Below are positions 17,580-26,464 of a stretch of 64,000 bases of DNA, in pieces. Positions within the stretch are counted from its first letter, which is position 1. Each line of letters begins with the position of its first letter. The notes beneath the pieces are model-generated. The model did no database searches. It had not been told where the DNA came from and saw nothing but the letters and a program-made list of their open reading frames with translations. Position numbers and translations under genes: made by a program. The stretch is taken from assembly GCF_000701365.1 (NCBI RefSeq), contig NZ_JNIK01000013.1, positions 248,001 to 312,000 on the forward strand. The letters are read 5' to 3'. The DNA comes from Blastococcus sp. URHD0036. Its GTDB lineage: Bacteria; Actinomycetota; Actinomycetes; Mycobacteriales; Geodermatophilaceae.

Positions 17580-17607
17580 TTTATACAGATGGGCCTCGGC
17601 GGTGCAA
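17580..17607 (-). promoter_or_regulatory. Candidate promoter of the peptide-type ABC importer operon
   Basis: On the minus strand TTGCAC (17607-17602) and TATAAA (17585-17580) are separated by 16 bp, about 70 bp before the first permease gene. The -10 box is near consensus and stands out in this GC-rich DNA; the -35 is weak. An 8-bp palindrome ACAGCTGT at 17562-17569 just downstream could be an operator. Confidence 0.45.
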
Positions 17608-17666
17608 GAGACATCCGGCGAGCCGTGACGACCCCGTGACCGTCCCGGCCCGGGCAGACTGCGCCG

Positions 17667-18206
17667 GTGCCGGTCCGCCCCGCCCTGCTCCCCGCCGTCC
17701 TCGCACTCGGGCTCCTGCTGCCCGGCTGCGTGTCTGTGACGGCGGGCAACAGCGCGCCCGCGGTCGGGGCCAGCGGACCGGGCGGGCCCTCCGGGAGGGA
17801 CGTCGAGCTCGTCCGCGGCGATGCGTGCGCCGAGGTGTTCTTCTGGGCCGCGTCCGACGACGGCGAGGTGGTCGTGACCGTGTCCGCCGATCTCGCCGAC
17901 CGGCCGGCCGCCGGCCCGTCGGAGTCCACCTACGAGCTGCCGGACCCCGAGGTCACCGTCACCGTCCTCACCGGCCCCGGCGACCTCACCCAGGACCTCT
18001 GCACCGACGTCCTCGTCGGCCCGGAGCCGACCGGCCGGCAGGAGGCCGTCGCGGGGACCGTGCACCTCACGGTGGACCCACCCGGGGAGGCGTGCGGCTC
18101 CAGCGACGGCCGGCTGCGGATCGGCGGCCTGGTCGCCGAGGACGGCACCGCGTTCGCGCCGGTCGACGTCTCCTCGGTGCTCGTCGGTTGCAACGTCGGG
18201 GGCTGA
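17667..18206 (+). CDS. Hypothetical lipoprotein
   Basis: The 179-residue protein has a lipoprotein signal peptide (ALLPAVLALGLLLPGC, lipobox LPGC) and an exported domain of about 150 residues with four further Cys residues (DACAEVF, DLCTDV, EACGSS, VGCNVGG), probably forming two disulfides. No known domain is recognised. It starts at GTG 17667, which has no clear ribosome site, and is followed 86 bp later by the histidine kinase gene. It could be an envelope component linked to that two-component system, but there is no direct evidence. Confidence 0.7.
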   Translation: MPVRPALLPAVLALGLLLPGCVSVTAGNSAPAVGASGPGGPSGRDVELVRGDACAEVFFWAASDDGEVVVTVSADLADRPAAGPSESTYELPDPEVTVTVLTGPGDLTQDLCTDVLVGPEPTGRQEAVAGTVHLTVDPPGEACGSSDGRLRIGGLVAEDGTAFAPVDVSSVLVGCNVGG

Positions 18207-18291
18207 GCCGCGCGTCCACCCCTGGCGGGAGCGGCGGGTCATCCCGCGGGTGGACGACGGCGGGTCGTCCACTGCCTAGATTCGACGGGCG

Positions 18292-19476
18292 ATGGACCAC
18301 CCCCTGGACAGCCTGGCGACCGCGATGCGCCGCCACCCGCTCGCCGTCGACGCGGCGATCGCGGGGGTCCTGTGGTTCACGCTGGTGGTCCTGCCGGCCG
18401 CGGCGTGGAACCCGTACGACGTCCCCGCCCTCCTGCTCGGGACGCTGCTGATCGTCCCGCTCGTCTGGCGGCGGCGCGCACCGGTGCCGGCGGCCGCCGC
18501 GGTGACGGTGGTGGGCCTGTTCGAGCTCGGCGGCGTCCCGGACTTCCTGCCGGCCAACGTGGCGGCGCTGGTGATGGTGCACGCGCTGGCCGCGTACGGC
18601 CCCCGCTGGGCGGGCGCGGCCGGACTGGTCCTGGGCCTGGTCGGGGCACTGCTCGCGGCGACCTTCTTCTACGCGGCGTCGGAGTCCCCCGACAACCTGG
18701 TGCTCATCGCCGGGACGATCGGCATCGCCGTCGTCGCCGCCTGGGCCCTGGGCCACCTGCGCCGCCTCCGCGTGCAGCGCGAGGCCGGCCTCGAGGAGCG
18801 GGCGCGGCTCCTGGAGATCGAGCGGGACCAGGAGATGCGGCTGGCCGCCACCGCCGAGCGCGCCCGCATCGCCCGTGAGATGCACGACGTCGTCGCGCAC
18901 TCCCTGTCGGTGGTCATCGCCCAGGCCGACGGTGGCCGCTACGCCGGGCGCACCGACCCCGCGGCGGCGACCGGCGCGCTGGAGGCGATCGCGGCGACCG
19001 GCCGGCAGGCGCTCACCGACATGCGGTCGCTGCTCGGGGTGCTGCGCGAGGGCCCCGGCGAGGAGTACGCCCCGCAGCCCGACGTCGCCGCCGTCCCGGC
19101 CCTGGTGCAGGACGTGCGGGCCAGTGGACTGGACGTCGACCTGCTCGTCGAGGGGACGCCGCGCCCGCTGCCGGCCGGGCCGCAGCTGGCCGCGTACCGG
19201 ATCGTGCAGGAGTCGCTGACGAACGTGCTCAAGCACGCCGGCTCGGCCAGCCGGGCGTGGGTGCGACTCTCCTGGCGGGACGACGGACTGGAGGTCGCGG
19301 TGCTCGACGACGGACGTGGCGCCTCGGCGGCACTGGTGGCCGGCTCGCCCGGCGGCCAGGGGCTGCGCGGCATGGTGGAGCGGGCCCAGCTGCACGGTGG
19401 CCGGCTGACCGCGGGACCGCGGTCGGGCGGCGGCTTCGCCGTGCAGGCGCTGCTCCCCTACCGGGCGCGCCGATGA
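18292..19476 (+). CDS. Sensor histidine kinase, NarL/DesK-like (HisKA_3)
   Basis: The 394-residue protein has an N-terminal membrane domain of about five or six helices (residues 20-155). A coiled linker follows (QREAGLEERARLLEIERDQEMRL). The HisKA_3 phosphoacceptor region AREMHDVVAHSLSVV contains the autophosphorylated His, and the HATPase has N box QESLTNVLKHA and G box GGQGLRGMVER. The short extracytoplasmic loops suggest that it senses the membrane itself or a partner in it. It overlaps its cognate response regulator by four bases (ATGA). The MacB-like ABC exporter 240 bp downstream is the likely target, as in bacitracin/LiaRS-type modules (inference). Confidence 0.92.
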   Translation: MDHPLDSLATAMRRHPLAVDAAIAGVLWFTLVVLPAAAWNPYDVPALLLGTLLIVPLVWRRRAPVPAAAAVTVVGLFELGGVPDFLPANVAALVMVHALAAYGPRWAGAAGLVLGLVGALLAATFFYAASESPDNLVLIAGTIGIAVVAAWALGHLRRLRVQREAGLEERARLLEIERDQEMRLAATAERARIAREMHDVVAHSLSVVIAQADGGRYAGRTDPAAATGALEAIAATGRQALTDMRSLLGVLREGPGEEYAPQPDVAAVPALVQDVRASGLDVDLLVEGTPRPLPAGPQLAAYRIVQESLTNVLKHAGSASRAWVRLSWRDDGLEVAVLDDGRGASAALVAGSPGGQGLRGMVERAQLHGGRLTAGPRSGGGFAVQALLPYRARR

Positions 19477-20177
19477 GCTCGCCGCCCGACGGCCGCATCC
19501 GGGTGGTGCTCGTCGACGACCAGCAGATGGTCCGGGCCGGCTTCCGGATGGTCATCGACTCCCAGTCCGACCTGACCGTGGTCGGTGAGGCCGGCACCGG
19601 CGAGGACGCCGTCCGCCTGCTGGCGCGCACGCCCGCCGACGTCGTCCTCATGGACGTGCGCATGCCGGGCACCGACGGCATCGAGGCCACCCGCCGGGTG
19701 ACCGCGCAGGCCGATCCGCCGCGCGTCGTCGTCCTCACCACCTTCGACCTGGACGAGTACGTCGTGGCGGCGATCGGCGCCGGGGCCAGCGGGTTCCTGC
19801 TGAAGGACGCCCCGCCCGAGGAGATGCTGGCCGCGGTCCGGACGGTGCACGCCGGCGACTCGGTGATCGCGGCGTCGTCCACCCGGCGGCTGCTGCAGCA
19901 CGTGGCACCGATGCTGCGCGGCACGTCGTCGGCTCCCGCCGCCGAGCCGCGGGAGCTCGCCGAGCTGACCCCGCGCGAGCGGGAGGTGCTGGTGCAGATG
20001 GCCTACGGCGCGACCAACGCCGAGCTGGCCGCGCACTTCGTGGTCAGCGAGGCCACGGTGAAGACCCACGTCGGCCGGGTGCTGGCCAAGACCGGGTCGC
20101 GCGACCGGGTGCAGGCCGTCGTCCTCGCCTACCGGACCGGCCTCGTGCAGCCGGCCGACCTCCTCCGCGACGCCTGA
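19473..20177 (+). CDS. NarL/LuxR-type response regulator
   Basis: The 234-residue regulator has a receiver domain (residues about 9-125) with acidic pocket VDD (15-16), phosphoacceptor Asp61 in VVLMDVRMPG, and Lys in FLLKDAPPEEM. The C-terminal LuxR helix-turn-helix reads LTPREREVLVQMAYGATNAELAAHF, then SEATVKTHVGRVLAKTGSRDRVQAVVLAY. It receives phosphate from the kinase encoded by the overlapping upstream gene. It is not a quorum sensor, as the autoinducer domain is absent. A long inverted repeat follows 16 bases after its stop. Confidence 0.92.
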   Translation: MSSPPDGRIRVVLVDDQQMVRAGFRMVIDSQSDLTVVGEAGTGEDAVRLLARTPADVVLMDVRMPGTDGIEATRRVTAQADPPRVVVLTTFDLDEYVVAAIGAGASGFLLKDAPPEEMLAAVRTVHAGDSVIAASSTRRLLQHVAPMLRGTSSAPAAEPRELAELTPREREVLVQMAYGATNAELAAHFVVSEATVKTHVGRVLAKTGSRDRVQAVVLAYRTGLVQPADLLRDA

Positions 20178-20192
20178 GGCATCGGAGCCGTC

Positions 20193-20257
20193 CGAGGCAT
20201 AGGAAGCAATCCGCACGTCCTGACCGCCGAGACGTGGGCATTGCTTCCTATGCCTCG
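20193..20257. repeat. Long inverted repeat (18-bp perfect arms) after the response regulator gene
   Basis: The arms CGAGGCATAGGAAGCAAT (20193-20210) and ATTGCTTCCTATGCCTCG (20240-20257) are perfectly complementary. The 29-base loop has a second stem, CACGTC/GACGTG. The arms are much more AT-rich than the surroundings and no run of T follows. It may act as a terminator or be an extragenic palindromic element. The 156 bases between it and the next start (20414) hold nothing that I can name. Confidence 0.75.
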
Positions 20258-20413
20258 ATGCGGGCGGTCCTGTCCGACTCCGGGATGACCCCCGCGTAGG
20301 ACCCCGGGAGCAGGGACGCCGGAGCCGAGATCACCCGCCGCTCCGACGCGGGACGACGGCCCCGGGCGGCAGCGTGGACAGCGTCCCGCTCCCCCGTCGT
20401 CGGAGGTCTCCCC

Positions 20414-21187
20414 GTGTCCGCTCCCGTCCCCGTGATGACCGTCCCCGGCGAGCCGCCGCCGACCACGGACGCCGTCCGCGCCACCGGGCTGACCCGCACC
20501 TACGGCCGGGGCGCCACCGCCGTGCACGCGCTCGCCGGCGTCGACGTCGCCTTCGCCCGCGGCGCCTTCACCGCGATCATGGGCCCCTCGGGCTCCGGCA
20601 AGTCCACGCTCATGCACTGCCTCGCCGGCCTGGACGCCCCGACCGGCGGGCAGGTGTTCCTCGGCGACACCGAGCTGACCCGGCTGCGCGACGACCAGCT
20701 CACGAAGCTGCGCCGCGAGCGGATCGGCTTCGTCTTCCAGTCGTTCAACCTGCTCCCGGTGCTCGACGCGCGGGAGAACATCGTGCTGCCGATGCAGCTC
20801 GCCGGGCGCCGCCCCGACCCGGCCTGGTTCGACGCCGTGGTCGCCCGGCTCGGCCTGCGGGACCGGCTGCGGCACCGCCCCGCAGAGCTCTCCGGCGGCC
20901 AGCAGCAGCGGGTCGCCGTCGCCCGGGCGCTGCTGTCGCGTCCCGACGTCGTCTTCGCCGACGAGCCCACCGGCAACCTCGACTCCCGCTCCGGCGCGGA
21001 GGTGCTCGACCTGCTGCGCAGCAGCGTCCGGGAGACCGGCCAGACCGTCGTCATGGTCACCCACGACCCCTCGGCCGCGGCCTACGCCGACCGCGTGGTG
21101 CTGCTCGCCGACGGCCGGCTCGCCGGCGAGATCGACAGCCCGACGGCCGACACGGTGCTGTCGGCGCTGCGCGGGCTGGGTGCGTGA
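20414..21187 (+). CDS. ABC transporter ATP-binding protein, MacB/LolD type
   Basis: The 257-residue ATPase has Walker [11 protein letters not shown]-loop [26 protein letters not shown], signature [15 protein letters not shown], Walker [17 protein letters not shown] and H-loop [13 protein letters not shown]. The Q-loop region and the EPTGNLD motif place it in the LolD/MacB/BceA group, which pairs with FtsX-like permeases. GTG 20414 is preceded by GGAGG. Its TGA overlaps the ATG of the permease by one base. Likely function is ATP-driven export or mechanotransmission of an antimicrobial or lipid signal under control of the upstream two-component system (inference). Confidence 0.9.
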   Translation: MSAPVPVMTVPGEPPPTTDAVRATGLTRTYGRGATAVHALAGVDVAFARGAFTAIMGPSGSGKSTLMHCLAGLDAPTGGQVFLGDTELTRLRDDQLTKLRRERIGFVFQSFNLLPVLDARENIVLPMQLAGRRPDPAWFDAVVARLGLRDRLRHRPAELSGGQQQRVAVARALLSRPDVVFADEPTGNLDSRSGAEVLDLLRSSVRETGQTVVMVTHDPSAAAYADRVVLLADGRLAGEIDSPTADTVLSALRGLGA

Positions 21188-23649
21188 TGTTCCGCGTGAC
21201 CCTCTCCGGCCTCCGGGCGCACGCCGCCCGCCTGGTCGCTTCCACCGTCGCGATCGTCATCGCGGTGGGCTTCGTCGTCGCCACGCTCACCTTGAGCGAG
21301 ACGACCCGCGACACCATGCTCGAGGCGGTCGGCGCGCGGTACGTCAGCGCCGAGGTCGTCGTCACCAGCACCACCGGTGAGCCGGTCGACGGCGTCGCCC
21401 GCGAGATCGCCGGCGTGCCCGGCGTGCAGGCGGTCGACCTCGCCACCTCCACCTCCGTGCAGGCGTTGGTCCCCGGCCGGTCCGGCGCGCAGTACCTGCT
21501 GGTCGACTCCGTCGCCGAGGACCCGGCGCTGCGCTGGCAGCAACTGGCCGACGGCGCCCTGCCCGACCGGCCCGGCGAGGCGGCGGTCAGCGAGCGGGTC
21601 GGCGCCGACGTCGGCGACGTGATCACCGTGACCACGTACGCCGAGGACGGCGTCGAGGAGTCCTCGCAGGTCACCGTCGTCGGGGTCGTCGACCTCGGCG
21701 GCGACCCGGGCGCCGGGCTCAACGGCCGCGCCTTCGTCTCCGGCGACCAGGTGCAGGCGTGGGGCGCGCTGGGCCCCAGCGAGGTGCGGGTCGCCGGGAC
21801 CGGCGGCACCGACGCCGACGCGCTGGCCGCCACCGTGCGGGACGCGCTCGCCGGTCAGGACGTCGACGTCCGCACCGGCGAGGAGCAGGCCGTGCGGGAG
21901 GCCGAGGGACTGACCGGTGACGCGGAGGTCCTGACGCTGATGCTGCTGGTGTTCGGCACCGTCGCCCTGCTGGTCGCCGGCCTGGTCATCGCCAACACGT
22001 TCGCGGTGCTGCTCGCCCAGCGGACCCGCGAGCTGGCCCTGCTGCGCTGCGTCGGCGCCACCGCCCGGCAGATCCGGCGCAGCGTGCTCGCCGAGGCCGC
22101 GCTCACCGGCGTCGCGGCCTCCGCGCTCGGTGTCGGCGTCGGCATCGGGCTGGCCGCTCTCGTCTCGGCGCTGGTGGGCACCGACTCACCCATACCGCTC
22201 GCGGGGGTCTCGGTGCCGCTGTCGGCGGTGCTCGGCGGCCTGGCCGTCGGGACGCTCACCACCCTCGTCGCGGCCCTGGCCCCGGCCCGGGCGGCGACCC
22301 GGGTCGCACCCCTGGCCGCCCTCCGCCCGCTGGACCCCGCGCCGCTGCGCTCCCGGGGCGGGCTGCTCCGGCTGGTCGCCGGTCTGCTGCTGGTCGTGCC
22401 CGGGGCCGCGGCCATGGCGCTGGGCACCGCCGAGTCCGAGGTGCTGCTCTCCGTGGGCGGTGGCGCGCTGAGCTTCCTCGGCGTGGTCCTGCTGGCCCAG
22501 CGCGCGATCCCGCCGGTGGTCGCCGCGACCGGCCGGCTCGTCCGCTCCGGCGGGGTCACGGCCCGGCTCGCCGGGGGCAACGCCACCCGCAACCCGCGCC
22601 GGACGGCGGCCACGGCGACCGCTCTGCTGATCGGCGTCACGCTGACCACGGCGATGGTGGTCGGCGCCGCCTCCACCCGGGCGACCGCGCAGGCCGGGCT
22701 GGCGGCGCAGTACCCCACCGACGTGGTGGTCACCGGCAACACCGACGACGGCATCCCCGCCGCGCTGCCCGGGCGGCTGGCCACGATCGACGGCGTGCGG
22801 GCCGCGGCCGGGCTCAGTGCCGGAGGCGTCACCGGGCCGGACGGCTACGAGGGCTGGACGCTGGGCGTCGACCCGGCGCAGGCGGCCCCGGTGCTGCGCT
22901 CCACCGACGACCTCCCGCTGCCGAGCGAGGGCACCGCCGTCCTCCCCTGGTGGACCGTGGAGGGCTGGGGGGTGGAGGACGGCGGCGAGGTGGTCCTGAC
23001 CGGGGACGACGGTGCCGCGCGCACGTTCACCGTGGCCCTCGGCGACACCGACCACCCGTTGCTCACCACCGCCGACCTCGAGTCGCTCGACCCGGACGCG
23101 GTGGCCGACACCGTGTGGCTGCGCCTGGACGACGGCGCCGACCAGGCGGACGTGGTGGACGAGATCACCGACGTGGCGGGCAGCCTGGTGCCGACGGCCT
23201 CGGTCAGCGGGCTGGCCAGCGAGCGGGCGGCGCTGGACGAGGTGGTGGACGTGCTGCTGCTGATCGTCACCGGTCTGCTCGGCGTCGCGGTGCTCATCGC
23301 GCTGATCGGGGTGGGCAACACGCTCGCCCTGTCGGTGGTCGAGCGGCGCCAGGAGAACGGGCTGCTCCGGGCGCTGGGGCTCACCCGCGGCCAGGTGCGC
23401 GGCCTGCTGGCGTGGGAGGCGACGCTGGTGGCCGGGGTCGCCGCGGTGCTCGGGGTGCTGCTGGGCGCCGGGTACGGGCTGATCGGCGTCGCGTCGGTGC
23501 TCGGGGGGCAGGGCGAGGTGGTGCTCAGCTTCCCGTGGCTGCAGGTGGCCGCGATCGTCGTCGTCGCCACGGTCGCGGGGCTCGTCGCCTCGGTGCTGCC
23601 GGCCCGCCGCGCCGCCCGCATCCCCCCGGTGGCCGCCCTCGCCGGCTGA
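21187..23649 (+). CDS. FtsX-like/MacB-type ABC transporter permease
   Basis: The 820-residue permease has an N-terminal helix (residues about 15-38), a large extracytoplasmic MacB_PCD-like domain and a first FtsX domain of three helices (about 255-385). A middle helix pair and second extracytoplasmic domain follow (about 470-680), then a final FtsX domain (about 690-815, ending VLPARRAARIPPVAALAG). This duplicated ten-helix layout is common in Gram-positive ABC exporters. Each half carries the cytoplasmic loop signature (RTRELALLRCVGATARQIRR and RQENGLLRALGLTRGQVRG). It partners the overlapping ATPase gene, and a strong terminator follows. Confidence 0.9.
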   Translation: MFRVTLSGLRAHAARLVASTVAIVIAVGFVVATLTLSETTRDTMLEAVGARYVSAEVVVTSTTGEPVDGVAREIAGVPGVQAVDLATSTSVQALVPGRSGAQYLLVDSVAEDPALRWQQLADGALPDRPGEAAVSERVGADVGDVITVTTYAEDGVEESSQVTVVGVVDLGGDPGAGLNGRAFVSGDQVQAWGALGPSEVRVAGTGGTDADALAATVRDALAGQDVDVRTGEEQAVREAEGLTGDAEVLTLMLLVFGTVALLVAGLVIANTFAVLLAQRTRELALLRCVGATARQIRRSVLAEAALTGVAASALGVGVGIGLAALVSALVGTDSPIPLAGVSVPLSAVLGGLAVGTLTTLVAALAPARAATRVAPLAALRPLDPAPLRSRGGLLRLVAGLLLVVPGAAAMALGTAESEVLLSVGGGALSFLGVVLLAQRAIPPVVAATGRLVRSGGVTARLAGGNATRNPRRTAATATALLIGVTLTTAMVVGAASTRATAQAGLAAQYPTDVVVTGNTDDGIPAALPGRLATIDGVRAAAGLSAGGVTGPDGYEGWTLGVDPAQAAPVLRSTDDLPLPSEGTAVLPWWTVEGWGVEDGGEVVLTGDDGAARTFTVALGDTDHPLLTTADLESLDPDAVADTVWLRLDDGADQADVVDEITDVAGSLVPTASVSGLASERAALDEVVDVLLLIVTGLLGVAVLIALIGVGNTLALSVVERRQENGLLRALGLTRGQVRGLLAWEATLVAGVAAVLGVLLGAGYGLIGVASVLGGQGEVVLSFPWLQVAAIVVVATVAGLVASVLPARRAARIPPVAALAG

Positions 23650-23651
23650 AC

Positions 23652-23690
23652 GGAGTGCCACGGCGCAGGAAACCTGCGCCGTGGCACTCC
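23652..23690. terminator. Bidirectional terminator after ABC permease gene
   Basis: Perfect arms GGAGTGCCACGGCGCAGG (23652-23669) and CCTGCGCCGTGGCACTCC (23673-23690) with an AAA loop lie between convergent genes, immediately after the permease stop and before the patatin stop. Confidence 0.85.
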
Positions 23691-23693
23691 ACC

Positions 23694-24545
23694 TCAGTCC
23701 TGCCAGGCCTCGCGGACCCGGTCGGCGACGGCGGCGGCCTGGGCGCGACCGGCCTCGGCCGACGGACGGCGGGCCGCGGGGTCGAGCACGTTCTTCCCGA
23801 TCCCCCGCCGGCTGGCCTGGTCGGGCGTGACGACGGCGACGCGGGCGACCATCCCGGTGACCTGGGCGTCCACGCTCGCCAGCGGGCCCACGCCGCGGGC
23901 GATCGGGGCGAGCACGACGACCCGCTCGTACCCCTCGGCCAGGTCGGCGTTCGCGGCCGAGCGCATGCCGCCGTCGACGTAGCGGTGCCCGTCGATCGTG
24001 ATCGGCGGGTAGACGCCCGGCACGGCGCAACTGGCCGCGACGGCCTGCAACAGGGACACCCCGGAGTCCCGGTCGAGCGCGCGGAACTCGCCACTCTCGG
24101 CGTCGACGGCGGTGACGACGAGCCGGCGGTCGGGCCACTCGGTGCTGATCAACCGGGACCCGATGACCTCCAGCCGCTCCTGCTCGGTCGGCGTCAGGCC
24201 GGCGTCCGCGGCAGCCCGGGCGATCGCACCGACCCGGCGGCGGAACTCCTCGTCCCGGCCCCGGCTGCGCAGCATCGCCCACGCGTACCGGGCCAGCGCG
24301 GCGCGCGACAGCTGCGCCACCCGCTCCGACGCCGGCGGCTCCAGCTGCCGGGCGTACAGCTCCTCGAGCCCCGCTCCGCTGGTGACCTGCGCCCCCACGA
24401 CCGACCCGGCCGACGTGCCGACGACGAGGTCGGCCCCGCTCAGGTCCACCCCCGCCTCGGCCAGGCCGGCCAGCAGGCCGATCTCCCAGGCGATCCCCGT
24501 GATGCCCCCGCCGCCCAGCACGAGGGCCGTTCGATCCGCGCTCAT
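23694..24545 (-). CDS. Patatin-like phospholipase family protein
   Basis: The 283-residue protein has the full patatin catalytic set: oxyanion loop GGGGITG (residues about 11-17), nucleophile elbow GTSAGS with Ser45, and the DGG motif with catalytic Asp (RYVDGGMRSAANADLAEGYE). It would be a lipid acyl hydrolase; no signal peptide is seen, so it acts in the cytoplasm or at the inner membrane face. ATG 24545 gives a standard N terminus (MSADRTALVLGGGG); the in-frame ATG at 24662 would overlap the divergent acyl-CoA ligase gene. Actinobacteria encode several paralogues. Confidence 0.9.
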   Translation of the reverse strand: MSADRTALVLGGGGITGIAWEIGLLAGLAEAGVDLSGADLVVGTSAGSVVGAQVTSGAGLEELYARQLEPPASERVAQLSRAALARYAWAMLRSRGRDEEFRRRVGAIARAAADAGLTPTEQERLEVIGSRLISTEWPDRRLVVTAVDAESGEFRALDRDSGVSLLQAVAASCAVPGVYPPITIDGHRYVDGGMRSAANADLAEGYERVVVLAPIARGVGPLASVDAQVTGMVARVAVVTPDQASRRGIGKNVLDPAARRPSAEAGRAQAAAVADRVREAWQD

Positions 24546-24639
24546 CCCGGGAGAGTCCCCCAGGCACCCCGACTCGACACGGAGAAGTGACCTGCGACAC
24601 GCTGGGGTGGACGCTGAGGGACCGGCCGAGAGGACGCAC

Positions 24640-26367
24640 ATGACCGCGACGGACAGCACCACGACCGTCTCCTGGCCCCCGGGTCTGCCGAGGTCGCTGG
24701 ACTATCCCGCGGTGCCCGTCGGGTCGGTGCTGCGCGCGGCCGCCCGCCGCTGGGGCGAGCGGCCGGCGTTCATCGAGGACGACGTCGAGCTGACCTTCAC
24801 GGAGCTGGGCCGGCGGGCGCACGCGGTCGCCAACTGGCTCGCCGACGCCGGCATCGGCCGCGGTGACGTCGTCGCCGTCCACGCGCCCAACTGCCGGCAG
24901 TACCCCGCGGTCTACTACGGGATCCTGCTGGCCGGGGCCACGTTCTCCCCCACCAACCCGCTGCTGCCGGCGCCCGACCTCGCCGCCCAGCTGGTCGACT
25001 CCGGCGCGCGCGTGCTCGTCACCTGGGACCAGCTGCTCCCCTTCGTCCGCGGCGCGCTGGCCGAGACGCCGGTCGAGACCGTCATCGTCACCGGACCGGC
25101 GCACGCCGCCGACTTCGCCGCCCGGGCGACCACCGAACCCGGCGACGTCGACCTCGCCGACCTGCTCGCCGCCGATCCCACCGACCGGCACCTCGACGCC
25201 GGGATCGACCCGGCCGGCGACCTCGCCCACCTGGCCTACACCGGCGGCACCACCGGGGTGAGCAAGGGCGTGGAGCTGACCCACCGCAACGTCGTCACCA
25301 ACGTGCTCCAGTCCGGGTGCTGGGTCAGCGGGTCCGTGCCCGACCTCGACGCCGAGGGCGACGTGACCCTGCGCCAGGTGCTCGGCCCGGAGGAGCACCC
25401 CACGCGGCTGGGCAAGGCGCGGATGGTCACCATCGCGCCGTGGTTCCACGCCATGGGGGTGATCGGCTACCTCAACGGCCTGGTCATGGCGGGGACGACG
25501 GCCGTGATCCACATGCGCTTCGACCCGGTCCGCTACCTCGAGGACGCCGTCCGGTACCGGGTCACCGGCTTCGGCGGGGCCCCACCGGTGTTCGTCGCAC
25601 TCCTCCAGGTCCCCGGCATCCACGAGGCCGACCTGTCGAGCGTCCGCGGGGTCTCCAGCGGCGCCGCCCCGCTCGCGCTGCCGCTCATCGAGCGGCTGCA
25701 GGCGCTGCTGCCCGGCGCCCTCATCGGGGAGGGCTACGGGCTCACCGAGGTGACGATGCAGGCGACGGGCAACCCGGCGTTCCAGTCCGGCAGCCGCCGG
25801 GCCGGCACGGTCGGCGTCCCGATCTTCGACACCGAGATCACCATCCGCCCGCTCGGCGGCGGCGACCCCCTGCCGGCCGGCGAGCGCGGCGAGGTCTGCA
25901 TCCGCGGGCCGCAGGTGATGCGCGGCTACTGGCGCCGTCCGGACGCGACGGCCGAGTCGATCGACGCCGAGGGCTGGTTCCACACCGGCGACGTCGGGAT
26001 CCTGGACGAGGACGGCTACCTCGCGATCGTCGACCGCACCAAGGACATGCTGCTCTACAAGGGCTACAACGTCTTCCCGCGCGAGCTGGAGGAGCACCTG
26101 TTCGGCGTGCCGGGCGTGGCCGGGGCCGCGGTGGTCGGCCGGCCGGACGAGGAGGCGGGCGAGCTGCCGGTCGCCTACGTCGTCCGCAAGGACGACGACG
26201 ACGGGGCGGCGCTGACCCGCGAGTCCGTCATGGCCGCGGTCAACGAGCACGTGACGCCGTACAAGCGGCTGCGCGACGTCGTCTTCATCGACGCGATCCC
26301 GGTCTCGGCGGCCGGCAAGGTGCTCAAGCGGGAGCTGGCGCAGCGCGAGCGGGGCGCCGCCGGCTGA
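24640..26367 (+). CDS. AMP-dependent acyl-CoA synthetase/ligase (4CL-like)
   Basis: The 575-residue adenylate-forming enzyme has P-loop-like motif YTGGTTGVSKGVELTH (A3), ISSGAAPL-type segment GVSSGAAPL, A5 motif GEGYGLTEVT, A7 WFHTGDVGILDEDGY, A8 DRTKDMLLYKGYNV and catalytic Lys near the C terminus in SAAGKVLKRELAQRE. It activates a carboxylic acid as acyl-AMP and transfers it to CoA. The overall layout resembles long-chain acyl-CoA synthetases and 4-coumarate ligases; chain length cannot be decided. GAGAGG precedes ATG 24640. It is divergent from the patatin gene, and a lipid turnover link is plausible. Confidence 0.9.
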   Translation: MTATDSTTTVSWPPGLPRSLDYPAVPVGSVLRAAARRWGERPAFIEDDVELTFTELGRRAHAVANWLADAGIGRGDVVAVHAPNCRQYPAVYYGILLAGATFSPTNPLLPAPDLAAQLVDSGARVLVTWDQLLPFVRGALAETPVETVIVTGPAHAADFAARATTEPGDVDLADLLAADPTDRHLDAGIDPAGDLAHLAYTGGTTGVSKGVELTHRNVVTNVLQSGCWVSGSVPDLDAEGDVTLRQVLGPEEHPTRLGKARMVTIAPWFHAMGVIGYLNGLVMAGTTAVIHMRFDPVRYLEDAVRYRVTGFGGAPPVFVALLQVPGIHEADLSSVRGVSSGAAPLALPLIERLQALLPGALIGEGYGLTEVTMQATGNPAFQSGSRRAGTVGVPIFDTEITIRPLGGGDPLPAGERGEVCIRGPQVMRGYWRRPDATAESIDAEGWFHTGDVGILDEDGYLAIVDRTKDMLLYKGYNVFPRELEEHLFGVPGVAGAAVVGRPDEEAGELPVAYVVRKDDDDGAALTRESVMAAVNEHVTPYKRLRDVVFIDAIPVSAAGKVLKRELAQRERGAAG

Positions 26368-26376
26368 CCGCCGGGG

Positions 26377-26419
26377 CCCGTCCGGGGGACGGCGGCACGG
26401 CCCGCCTCCCCCGGACGGG
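26377..26419 (+). terminator. Terminator after acyl-CoA ligase gene
   Basis: CCCGTCCGGGGG (26377-26388) pairs perfectly with CCCCCGGACGGG (26408-26419), 10 bases after the stop codon, separating the ligase from the potassium channel gene. Confidence 0.75.
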
Positions 26420-26464
26420 TGCGGCACGACCCGGGCGGGGCCGGCGATCACTATCGTCCGCGGG

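Noticed and set aside
19473-20177. LuxR HTH as a quorum-sensing regulator
   Set aside because: The protein has a receiver domain with phosphoacceptor Asp and no autoinducer-binding domain; it is a two-component regulator.
17667-23649. Biosynthetic gene cluster near the MacB-like transporter
   Set aside because: No core biosynthetic enzyme or precursor peptide gene is visible; the genes fit a two-component system with an exporter.
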